From NCBI GenBank assembly GCA_021785095.1, contig JAJYGM010000459.1:1-5277 (forward strand): a DNA stretch of 5,277 bases, in the 5' to 3' direction. The DNA is from Actinomycetes bacterium (GTDB lineage: Bacteria > Actinomycetota > Acidimicrobiia > Acidimicrobiales > Bog-793). Shown in pieces: positions 1-5,012 of the stretch. The number at the start of each line of letters is the position of its first letter. Position 1 is the first letter of the stretch. The position numbers and the translations under genes were made by a program. The notes under the pieces are model-generated. The model saw only the letters and a program-made list of their open reading frames with translations, was not told where the DNA came from and ran no database searches.

Positions 1-23
1 GGCGTCTCGCGCCGTGACAGATC

Positions 24-99
24 TGGTGGGCGCTGCCGGGATCGAACCGACGACCTGCTCGTTGTAAGCGAGCTGCTCTACCGACTGAGCTAAACGCCC
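24..99 (-). tRNA. tRNA-Val, anticodon TAC, CCA encoded
   Basis: Read on the minus strand, this 76-base stretch folds as a full cloverleaf. The acceptor stem is GGGCGTT paired with AGCGCCC, with one T-G pair. The D arm is GCTC/GAGC with a GG in its loop. The anticodon stem is GCTCG/CGAGC around the loop CTTACAA, the T arm is GTCGG/CCGGC around TTCGATC, and the discriminator base is A. The anticodon TAC lies at window positions 64-66 and reads GUA and related valine codons. The 3' CCA is encoded in the DNA (24-26). The phosphatase gene stop at 213 lies 113 bp upstream on the same strand, so the tRNA could have its own promoter or be read through from that gene. Confidence 0.97.
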
Positions 100-125
100 C
101 TGGAGCACGCCGAGCCCTGCGTGGG

Positions 126-157
126 ACGGTACGTCCGCAGCCCGAGGAAGCAGTCAA
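126..157 (-). promoter_or_regulatory. Candidate promoter for the tRNA-Val gene
   Basis: On the minus strand TTGACT (157-152) resembles the -35 consensus and TACCGT (131-126) fits the -10 pattern TANNNT. The spacer is 20 bp, longer than the usual 16-19, which weakens the call. Transcription would start near position 119, giving a leader of about 20 bases before the mature tRNA end at 99. The -10 box sits inside a short inverted repeat (GGACG-GTA-CGTCC, 124-136). Confidence 0.35.
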
Positions 158-212
158 TTCTGCGCTGGACCTCCTCCGCCGCGCAATACCTCCTCCGCTC
201 CGTCCCCTTGCG

Positions 213-968
213 TCACAGCGCCGCGGCCACGAGTTGCGCGAGCAGGGGCGCGGTGGCCGCGACGACCGGCCTGCGTGGCGACGCGTCCCGGACGAGGAGC
301 TCGCGCCCGCCGTGCTCGGCCACGGCGGCGCCGGCCTCGGTGCAGACGAGCACCGCGGCCGCGTAGTCCCAGACGGACAGCGAGGAGCGCCCGGCGACCC
401 GGTAGCCGTCGAGGATGCCTTCAGCCACGGCGCAGATGTCCAAGGACGCGGCCCCGAGCGCGCGAAACTGCGACCAGCCAGGGTAGGTGCTGGGGAACCC
501 CGAGATGCCGATCACCGCGTGGTCGAGCTCGGCGGTCCCGGAAGGTCGGAGCGCGACGGTGTCTCGGAAGGCGCCCTGTCCCCGGATGGCGTGGTAACGA
601 GCGCCCGTGACCTGGTGGACGACGAGCGCCGCGAGCGCTCCCGTCTCGTCGAGCAGGCACAAGCTCGTCGAGTACCACGGGATACCGATCGCGGCGTTGG
701 TCGAGCCGTCGACAGGGTCGACGACCACGAGGAGCGGGGACGACGGACCCGTCCGCCCCGACTCCTCGGAGAACACCGCGAGGCCCGCGCGATGAAGGAC
801 TGCGCACACCGCGTCGTCGGCCACGACGTCGAGGGCGTACTGGCCCGGACGCGTGCCGGACCGGCGGCGGTCGGCAGGGTCGATCCGCTCGAGCGCGCTC
901 AACACCGAGCGGGCTGCCTCGTCGAGCACCGAAAGCAGCTCTTCAGGGTCGCCGACCGGTCCGCTCAC
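213..968 (-). CDS. Inositol monophosphatase family protein
   Basis: This 251-residue protein belongs to the Mg2+-dependent, lithium-sensitive phosphomonoesterase family (inositol monophosphatase, histidinol phosphatase, CysQ-like nucleotidase). Visible motifs are FSEES (residues 66-70, metal-binding Glu), the signature DPVDGSTN (84-91, metal and phosphate site), the helix segment GAASLDICAVAEG near 172-184, and WDYAA...EAGA (200-214) with the second metal-binding Asp at 201. The length is normal for the family. I chose the GTG at 968 because TAGTGT lies 7 bases upstream, as expected for a leaderless mRNA, and because a longer reading from the ATG at 1112 adds 48 low-complexity residues and overlaps the divergent gene. 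The substrate cannot be told: DGSTN followed by GIPWYSTSL favours inositol-phosphate-type members over CysQ. The usual Thr in the DxVT motif is Ala here (DVVADD, 47-52). The product should be cytoplasmic. Confidence 0.9.
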   Translation of the reverse strand: MSGPVGDPEELLSVLDEAARSVLSALERIDPADRRRSGTRPGQYALDVVADDAVCAVLHRAGLAVFSEESGRTGPSSPLLVVVDPVDGSTNAAIGIPWYSTSLCLLDETGALAALVVHQVTGARYHAIRGQGAFRDTVALRPSGTAELDHAVIGISGFPSTYPGWSQFRALGAASLDICAVAEGILDGYRVAGRSSLSVWDYAAAVLVCTEAGAAVAEHGGRELLVRDASPRRPVVAATAPLLAQLVAAAL

Positions 969-975
969 CTGGGGG

Positions 976-981
976 ACACTA
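976..981 (-). promoter_or_regulatory. -10 box for leaderless phosphatase gene
   Basis: TAGTGT on the minus strand matches TANNNT and ends 7 bases before the GTG start at 968. Transcription would begin at or next to the start codon. No Shine-Dalgarno sequence precedes this GTG (the intervening bases are CCCCCAG), which fits leaderless initiation. No clear -35 element is seen. Confidence 0.5.
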
Positions 982-1071
982 CCGGCGGGATCGGACCCGG
1001 CGCCTCTTGTGAGCGCGCCACCACTGCGCTCAGGGGCGTCCGGCTCGCGCGCCGGCAGCGGATCGCGGGTG

Positions 1072-1088
1072 CTAGAGGCGCCCCCTAG
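1072..1088. promoter_or_regulatory. Imperfect palindrome overlapping a -10 box
   Basis: CTAGAGG and CCCCTAG form an inverted repeat around CGC, with one mismatch in seven pairs. Its right edge overlaps TAGGCT (1086-1091), the likely -10 box of the gene starting at 1102. The position would suit a repressor site, but no regulator can be named. Confidence 0.25.
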
Positions 1089-1091
1089 GCT
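1086..1091 (+). promoter_or_regulatory. -10 box for gene at 1102
   Basis: TAGGCT fits TANNNT and ends 10 bases before the GTG at 1102. No ribosome binding site is visible between them (tctacccact), so the mRNA probably has almost no leader. The spacing is a few bases longer than typical for leaderless starts, so confidence is modest. Confidence 0.4.
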
Positions 1092-1101
1092 TCTACCCAC
1101 T

Positions 1102-1659
1102 GTGGCTGCCATTGACGTCGCCGGCTACGTCGCCGACCTGAAAGACCACTCCGTCGATCACGGGTTCCACGTCCACGACGAGCGGCACTTCGTCGAGACG
1201 TACTCCCTGCGCCAGGTCTGGGAGGTGGACCTCCACCCCGAGGAGGGGTGCGGAGGACCGCTCGACCTGCACCTCGCGCTCGAGGTGGACCCGCGGGTGC
1301 TGCTCTCCTTCGAAGACGTGGTGATGGAGCTCTCCGACGACGAGGAGCCTCCCGACGACTTCCACTTCCCCCTGACCTTCACCTGGGCGCTCCCTCCGCT
1401 GCCCCATGGCCCTGACCTGCTCCGCCTGGCAATCGACCTCGCGGGCATCGGCGGCATCGAGCTCCCGCTCGAGGTGTCGGCCATTGACTCGTTCGCGTCT
1501 GCGACCGACGGCCCCGAGCGCAGGCTGAACATCGTCGCACGCCATGCCGTGTCCCTCGCCCGCGTGCTCGCGGGCGAAGAGCTGCTCTGCGACGTCTTCG
1601 ACCGATGCCTCGCGGTCAGCCGCTTCCTGCTCGAGGCTGCCGAGACCTGGCTCGGATGA
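1102..1659 (+). CDS. Hypothetical acidic protein, 185 residues
   Basis: I do not recognise this protein. It is strongly acidic and has no signal peptide or membrane segment, so it should be cytoplasmic. The N-terminal part is rich in histidine (residues 16, 20, 23, 25, 29). The middle alternates hydrophobic and charged residues like a beta-rich fold (LDLHLALEVDPRVLLSF, 54-70) and holds an acidic patch (DDEEPPDD, 79-86). The last 40 residues look helical. The GTG at 1102 is chosen because the reading frame further upstream (from 853) is low-complexity sequence antisense to the phosphatase gene, and TAGGCT lies just before this GTG. G/C third positions dominate throughout, supporting real coding. 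Its stop overlaps the ATG of the lipoprotein gene (ATGA at 1656-1659), so the two are probably translated together. Function unknown. Confidence 0.8.
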   Translation: MAAIDVAGYVADLKDHSVDHGFHVHDERHFVETYSLRQVWEVDLHPEEGCGGPLDLHLALEVDPRVLLSFEDVVMELSDDEEPPDDFHFPLTFTWALPPLPHGPDLLRLAIDLAGIGGIELPLEVSAIDSFASATDGPERRLNIVARHAVSLARVLAGEELLCDVFDRCLAVSRFLLEAAETWLG

Positions 1660-2117
1660 GCGCGGCCGGAGGCACGCCTGCGCGCCGACGCCGCCTGCGC
1701 CCCACCCGCCTCCCCGCAGCGATCGCAGTGGCCACCGGCGCGGCGCTGCTGCTCGGAGGGTGCTCACACGCCGGCAGCTCTCTCGCCCTCGCAGCATGCG
1801 GGCACGTCGGCACCTCGATCCGCCTCTATTCCGAGGCCGAGCATGCGACGACCGCAGCGGCAGCCCGCTCGAAGGTGGAGAAGGCGGCGGCGCAGCTCGC
1901 CGAGGCGCTGCCGCTCGCCGCGAGGGCGACCTCGGCGAACCCGGCATTCAATCCCCTCATGACCACCCTCCAGGAGATCGGACGAACGTCCGAGGCGAAC
2001 CTGATCCCTGCACTGCGGGCACAGTGCGCAGCGGCGCAGAACCCGACATCGCAGTCCCCGGTCCCCGGTGGACCGACACCTGGAACAGCCCCCGCGCGAG
2101 CCCCAACAGGAGGCTGA
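1656..2117 (+). CDS. Small putative lipoprotein, 153 residues
   Basis: The N-terminus is a typical lipoprotein signal: basic region RRRRLRP (10-16), a hydrophobic core (about 19-33) and the lipobox LLGGC with the lipidated Cys at 36. The mature protein should be anchored on the outer face of the cytoplasmic membrane. Residues 55-125 look helical and Ala-rich, with two further cysteines (48 and 124) that could form a disulfide. The tail from about 128 is a Pro/Gly/Ala/Thr linker. The start codon overlaps the stop of the previous gene (ATGA), indicating translational coupling and probably a shared role. An in-frame start upstream at 1605 would lie inside the previous gene and lengthen the pre-signal region, so it is less likely. 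I recognise no catalytic domain, and the molecular role is unknown. Confidence 0.82.
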   Translation: MSAAGGTPARRRRLRPTRLPAAIAVATGAALLLGGCSHAGSSLALAACGHVGTSIRLYSEAEHATTAAAARSKVEKAAAQLAEALPLAARATSANPAFNPLMTTLQEIGRTSEANLIPALRAQCAAAQNPTSQSPVPGGPTPGTAPARAPTGG

Positions 2118-2432
2118 GCCGACGCGCCGGGGCTCGAAGACAAGCTCGTCCATGCGCTCGTGCCCCGCGCCGCCGGCCAGTGGCTCCGAAGGTCGATCGC
2201 GCGTCGGTATCGTTGGCCTCGAGCAGACGCAGGGAAGCTGCGGGCAGCTGCGACGCGCAGCCGCCCGCATCCTCGCCGCACACAGCTGAGACCGAGTGAA
2301 GGAGCGCCGCTGCCACCGCTGCAAGATCCTCGCGTACACCGCCGTCGGACCCCGGGTGCCTTGGCCGCCGGGAGATCGGAACGGACGGCGCCGGCACCTC
2401 CGAGCCTCCTGCGTCCCCGGACGCAGGGGTCG
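2118..2432. other. 315-bp gap without a convincing gene
   Basis: No open frame here is convincing. A plus-strand frame from GTG 2296 starts with CHRC but soon becomes Arg-rich and overlaps the CHAP gene. A minus-strand stretch (2331-2176) reads as a plausible Ala/Leu-rich helix, but it has no good start and would run antisense into the lipoprotein gene. A TANNNT box, TATCGT (2208-2213), and a small hairpin (AGCTGC-GG-GCAGCT, 2236-2249) are present, so part of the region may be a long leader for the CHAP gene. I looked for a c-di-AMP (ydaO) riboswitch, which often precedes wall hydrolases in Actinobacteria, and did not see its conserved core. Confidence 0.4.
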
Positions 2433-3200
2433 GTGTCGCCGTGGACTGCGGCGCGCCCGGCATCCCCGCAGCGCGCGGTCCGTCCCAGACGCCGGCGCGC
2501 ATCGCCGCGTGTCCGCCGCCGCCGCGCCGGCGCGCTCGTGATCGTCGGTGTCGTCGCCGCCCTCGGGCTCGTCGCCACCGGCCTCTCCGCGTCCAGCAGC
2601 TCGAGCGGGTCGAGCAGGTCGGTTGCATCGAGCGGGTCGAGCTTGCCGCCCCTCCCATCCACAGGGTTTCGCGCCCACGTCGTAGTGATCGCCGAGTCCC
2701 AGCTCGGCTACCACACCAACCCATCGCACTCGTACTGTAATAAGTTCAGCGCCTACTGGGGTGCAGGCACAGCGTGCGGCCACGGCCTGCGCAGCGAGGA
2801 GTGGTGCGCGGACTTCGCGGCATGGGTATGGAGGAAGGCCGGCGCCCGGTTCACATACGGGTACACATCGGCCGACATCAACGCCGCGTCGGGAAGCTTC
2901 TACCTCTGGGCGGTCGCCCACGGCACGTGGCACCCGGCCGGGAGCGGCTACACGCCGCAGCCGGGCGACGCCGCCGTCTACGGGCTCGACCCCGCAGCGG
3001 GGACCGCCAGCCACGTCGCGATCGTGACCGGCTATCAGCCAGGAGCACGCGGGCCCGACGTCGTCAACGGCGACGGGGACCGCACGGGGTTCAGCGTGGT
3101 CGAGCCAGGGACGGACCAGTACAAGGCGGACATCACGGGGTCGAACGCGCCCCTTTCGGGGTACGCGTCGCCGATCCCGCCAGCGCACGCCCACACGTAG
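2433..3200 (+). CDS. CHAP-domain protein, putative wall hydrolase
   Basis: CHAP-family cysteine peptidase or amidase, probably cleaving peptidoglycan peptide bonds outside the membrane. With the start at GTG 2433 it has 255 residues. A very basic N-terminus (residues 8-31) is followed by a hydrophobic segment (about 33-51), which is either a signal-anchor or a cleavable signal peptide. A Ser/Gly linker follows (about 52-70), then the CHAP domain (about 80-246). The catalytic Cys is 125 in EEWCADFAAWVW, the catalytic His is 194 in SHVAIVTGY, and N212 in VVNGDGD may be the third polar residue. The motif TPQPGDAAVYG (174-184) is also typical of the family. C102 and C115 may form a disulfide. The start is uncertain: TTG 2361 is the main alternative, and GTG 2538 would remove the basic region. 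The closest purine run (AGGGG, 2425-2429) sits only 3 bases from the chosen GTG. No separate wall-binding domain is present. Confidence 0.8.
   Translation: MSPWTAARPASPQRAVRPRRRRASPRVRRRRAGALVIVGVVAALGLVATGLSASSSSSGSSRSVASSGSSLPPLPSTGFRAHVVVIAESQLGYHTNPSHSYCNKFSAYWGAGTACGHGLRSEEWCADFAAWVWRKAGARFTYGYTSADINAASGSFYLWAVAHGTWHPAGSGYTPQPGDAAVYGLDPAAGTASHVAIVTGYQPGARGPDVVNGDGDRTGFSVVEPGTDQYKADITGSNAPLSGYASPIPPAHAHT
2601..2642 (+). repeat. 15-bp direct repeat in the Ser-linker
   Basis: TCGAGCGGGTCGAGC occurs at 2601-2615 and again at 2628-2642, exactly 27 bp (nine codons) apart. Both copies are in the same frame and encode SSGSS within the Ser/Gly linker between the membrane segment and the CHAP domain. 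This looks like linker growth by in-frame duplication. Confidence 0.8.
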
Positions 3201-3204
3201 GCAG

Positions 3205-3549
3205 TCAGCCCTCGAGCCCTGCGGTCGATTCGGGCCAGATCACCCGCGCGCGCACGACGTCGCCGTCGCCGCCGTCCTTCTCGCATGCTGCGGCGAACCG
3301 GCGCTCCCAGTCCTCGTCCACGTCCCCGGCCGCGTGGAACCGCACCGCCTCCGTGCGCAGGCGAGCCGCACCGTCGGGATCGAGGGTGCCGACGTTCGTC
3401 GCACCGAGCACGTCGGCCAACCGGTGCACTGTCGCCTCACGCGCGCCGCTCGCCCGGGCCGGCGCAACGACCTCCACCGTGGCCCGTGTCACGTCGCCGA
3501 CCTCGCGCAGGACGACGACGACCTTGTCGAGGTCGACGACGACGCGCAT
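3205..3549 (-). CDS. Hypothetical protein, 114 residues
   Basis: I do not recognise this protein. It begins with a run of likely beta strands (MRVVVDLDKVVVVL, 1-14, and RATVEVVAPA, 22-31), followed by a more helical charged part (about 38-92) with a conserved-looking segment DEDWERRFAAACEKDG (78-93), and ends in another strand (VVRARVIW, 98-105). There is no signal peptide or membrane segment. The ATG at 3549 is chosen because it lies 4 bases after the stop of the upstream gene on the same strand, a typical operon spacing. A longer reading from 3597 would overlap that gene by 44 bases. The stop is 4 bp from the stop of the convergent CHAP gene, so there is no room for a separate terminator. 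Confidence 0.72.
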   Translation of the reverse strand: MRVVVDLDKVVVVLREVGDVTRATVEVVAPARASGAREATVHRLADVLGATNVGTLDPDGAARLRTEAVRFHAAGDVDEDWERRFAAACEKDGGDGDVVRARVIWPESTAGLEG

Positions 3550-3553
3550 GCCG

Positions 3554-3946
3554 TCAGGGTGCGACCGTGGCGTCGGTCGACAGGACGCCGCGCTCACGGA
3601 GCCGGTTCACCAGCCACGCCACGCTGTCGGGACCCTCCATTGCCCGCTGCCAGCCGTCGAGCAGCGCCTCGAGCTCCTCGCGGGTCACCACGGTCGCGAC
3701 GACTGCCACCGACATCCCCTCGAGCTCCTTCTCGTCGGCGCTGTGCGCACCACGCACGTGGATGCCGCCGAAAGGTGTCGCCCATCCTGACGGCACAGGC
3801 TCGCGCATCACGTAGAGCTCCCCGGTGTCCTCGATCCAGCTCAGCTCGTAGCGGACGCCGTGGGCGTCCCGCCAGTCCTGGCCGAGCTCCACCTCGACGG
3901 AGCTCCGCCGTCGCGTGTCTGCGTCGTAGAAGTCCTCTATGTCCAT
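3554..3946 (-). CDS. Hypothetical protein, 130 residues
   Basis: I do not recognise this protein. It is acidic, cytoplasmic in appearance, and starts MDIEDFYDAD. The first half looks beta-rich, with aromatic residues in VRYELSWIED (31-40) and GELYVMREPVP (42-52) and a glycine-containing turn GGIHVRG (60-66). The second half has two clear amphipathic helices, TREELEALLDGWQRAMEG (88-105) and SVAWLVNRLRERG (108-120). The ATG at 3946 is chosen because TACAGT ends 8 bases upstream and the frame beyond it is antisense to the sigma-like gene. It is the first gene of a two-gene operon with the 114-residue protein (4-bp gap). The layout of beta strands with ligand-like aromatics followed by helices is common among small unknown proteins and does not identify a function. 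Confidence 0.78.
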   Translation of the reverse strand: MDIEDFYDADTRRRSSVEVELGQDWRDAHGVRYELSWIEDTGELYVMREPVPSGWATPFGGIHVRGAHSADEKELEGMSVAVVATVVTREELEALLDGWQRAMEGPDSVAWLVNRLRERGVLSTDATVAP

Positions 3947-3954
3947 CCCGGCGC

Positions 3955-3960
3955 ACTGTA
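3955..3960 (-). promoter_or_regulatory. -10 box for leaderless gene at 3946
   Basis: TACAGT on the minus strand matches TANNNT and ends 8 bases before the ATG at 3946. The intervening bases (GCGCCGGG) contain no Shine-Dalgarno sequence, so transcription probably starts at or within a base or two of the ATG. The -35 position would fall inside the palindrome at 3969-3983. Confidence 0.5.
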
Positions 3961-3968
3961 GTCGCCGA

Positions 3969-3983
3969 CTCGTGGACCACGAG
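3969..3983. promoter_or_regulatory. Perfect 15-bp palindrome, candidate operator
   Basis: CTCGTGG-A-CCACGAG has two perfect 7-base arms and lies in the 48-bp region between divergent genes. It covers the -35 position of the minus-strand promoter and overlaps the first bases of the Shine-Dalgarno sequence of the plus-strand gene. A protein bound here could control both directions. A dimeric helix-turn-helix regulator would suit the shape, but which protein binds, if any, is not shown. Confidence 0.4.
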
Positions 3984-3987
3984 GAGG
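3981..3987 (+). promoter_or_regulatory. Strong ribosome binding site before GTG 3995
   Basis: GAGGAGG is a near-perfect match to the Shine-Dalgarno consensus and lies 7 bases before GTG 3995. It is the main reason for preferring that start over ATG 4109, which has no ribosome binding site. The start codon itself sits in a second perfect inverted repeat, GCGGGT-G-ACCCGC (3991-4003), which could form a hairpin in the mRNA and lower translation. Confidence 0.55.
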
Positions 3988-3994
3988 CCCGCGG

Positions 3995-4867
3995 GTGACC
4001 CGCAGCGTGCCGGCGCGCCTGGACGCGGTCCTTTTCCGTCAGCAGACGACGGGTGGGAGCAACGGTGGGAGCTCCGGTGGGAGCACCGCTGCGCACTCTC
4101 GCCACCCTATGACGACCGACGCGCTCCGCCCCTTCGACCGCCTTCAACAGGACTGGGAGTCCCGACGACGTACCGCGTCGTCGCGCGACGCGCTGTCCGC
4201 CCTGGTACGCGCCGAGCCAGACGTGGGGGCCGTCGGCGCCCGGGACCTGGGCGACCTGGTCGACACGCTCGTCGGCACTGCTCCTTCTGCCCGGGGCGCG
4301 GGACGCGGGCCCGAAGAACGCGCTCGCGCAGCCGCATTGTTCAGAGCCATGCTGCGCTCCGGGTGCGTCCACCCGTTGGTGCCGCGTGCGCTCGTCCAGG
4401 CGCTCACCCCGGGGCTCCTGGGTGTCGGGCGGCGACTCGGCTGGGGGCAGGGCGGCGAATGGGACAGCTCGGCGGCCTTCACGCTCGACGCGATCGCCAC
4501 CGCATGGGAGGTCGTCGAAGAATGGATCGGCCAGGACCGGCCGTACGCGGTCCTCGACGTGCTCTCTGCGGTCCGATGCCGCCTCCGCCGTCGCATCGTC
4601 CGCCATCGCACCATGCAGCGCTCCGAGCGTCTCGTGTCCTTCGAGGACCACCTCTCCGAGCGAGCTGCGGTGGACGGGAGCGACGTCGAGGAGCTCGCGC
4701 GCGCCATCGAACGCGAGCGGGGGAACCTCGACGCCGCCGACGCGTTGGTGCTCTATGCGCACAGGGTGCTCGGCTACTCGCTCTCCGAGCTGGCGGCATG
4801 GTCGGGCCACTCGCGCCGGCTCCTCGCCGCGCGCCGAGACCGCGCCGCCGCCGCTCTCATCGCGTGA
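3995..4867 (+). CDS. Sigma-70-like helix-turn-helix regulator
   Basis: The C-terminal part resembles sigma factor region 4: LDAADALVLYAHRVLGYSLS (245-264), then ELAAWSGHSRRLLAARRDRAAAAL (265-288) as the likely DNA-recognition helix-turn-helix. The segment 114-205 (ALFRAMLRSG, LVQALTPGLLGVGRRLG, AWEVVEEW, RCRLRRRIVRHR) is helical and resembles the core of atypical actinobacterial sigma-like proteins, where a region-2-like bundle precedes region 4. From memory of the family, this fits an RNA polymerase-binding or DNA-binding regulator, but I cannot prove sigma activity. Two starts are possible. GTG 3995 has a strong ribosome binding site and gives 290 residues, with an N-terminal GGS-repeat linker (20-30). 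ATG 4109 gives 252 residues. The gene is divergent from the operon starting at 3946, and the next plus-strand gene follows after 145 bp. No zinc-binding or anti-sigma partner is seen beside it. Confidence 0.65.
   Translation: MTRSVPARLDAVLFRQQTTGGSNGGSSGGSTAAHSRHPMTTDALRPFDRLQQDWESRRRTASSRDALSALVRAEPDVGAVGARDLGDLVDTLVGTAPSARGAGRGPEERARAAALFRAMLRSGCVHPLVPRALVQALTPGLLGVGRRLGWGQGGEWDSSAAFTLDAIATAWEVVEEWIGQDRPYAVLDVLSAVRCRLRRRIVRHRTMQRSERLVSFEDHLSERAAVDGSDVEELARAIERERGNLDAADALVLYAHRVLGYSLSELAAWSGHSRRLLAARRDRAAAALIA
4052..4087 (+). repeat. Three tandem 12-bp repeats
   Basis: GGTGGGAGCAAC, GGTGGGAGCTCC and GGTGGGAGCACC lie head to tail and share the first nine bases. Read from GTG 3995 they encode GSN-GGSS-GGST, a flexible linker, in frame. 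If translation starts at ATG 4109 they would instead be in the untranslated leader. Confidence 0.9.
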
Positions 4868-4979
4868 GCAGCTGCTCGATCGACCATGCCGACGTCGCGG
4901 ACCCCCCTAAGACCCGCTCGACATGGGCGATGCAGTGGGGATTGCAACATCGCGCTACCGTGTTCGGGCGTGGATGGCA

Positions 4980-4996
4980 CGTGCCCGACGGGCACG
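4980..4996. other. Perfect inverted repeat in the gap before 5013
   Basis: CGTGCCC-GAC-GGGCACG has 7 perfect pairs and a 3-base loop. It lies between the sigma-like gene and the membrane protein gene, 5 bases before the latter's ribosome binding site. No T-run follows, so it is a poor factor-independent terminator; it may be an operator or an RNA hairpin affecting translation of the next gene. The rest of 4868-5012 shows low G/C in third positions in every forward frame and no convincing gene. Confidence 0.4.
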
Positions 4997-5012
4997 GACG
5001 CGAGGGGTGGGA

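Noticed and set aside
234..1088. Long plus-strand open frame opposite the phosphatase gene
   Set aside because: It is antisense to a protein with clear family motifs, and its translation is Arg/Gly/Asp-rich without any domain.
969..1112. 48-residue N-terminal extension of the phosphatase from ATG 1112
   Set aside because: The extension is low-complexity, overlaps the start of the divergent gene, and would be upstream of the likely -10 box at 976-981.
2118..2432. c-di-AMP (ydaO) riboswitch upstream of the wall hydrolase
   Set aside because: Such riboswitches often precede wall hydrolases in Actinobacteria, but the conserved core blocks were not found on the plus strand.
2296..2541. Plus-strand frame starting with a CHRC motif, possible zinc-binding protein
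   Set aside because: After about 25 codons it becomes Arg-rich with no second Cys pair, has no ribosome binding site, and overlaps the N-terminus of the CHAP gene in another frame.
1764..3194. 476-codon minus-strand open frame across the lipoprotein and CHAP genes
   Set aside because: It is the antisense shadow of two better-supported genes, very rich in Arg and Cys, and typical of spurious frames in GC-rich DNA.
4923..5012. Earlier in-frame starts (ATG 4923, ATG 4974) for the last gene
   Set aside because: Third-position G/C is low in this stretch and no ribosome binding site precedes either ATG, whereas ATG 5013 has one.
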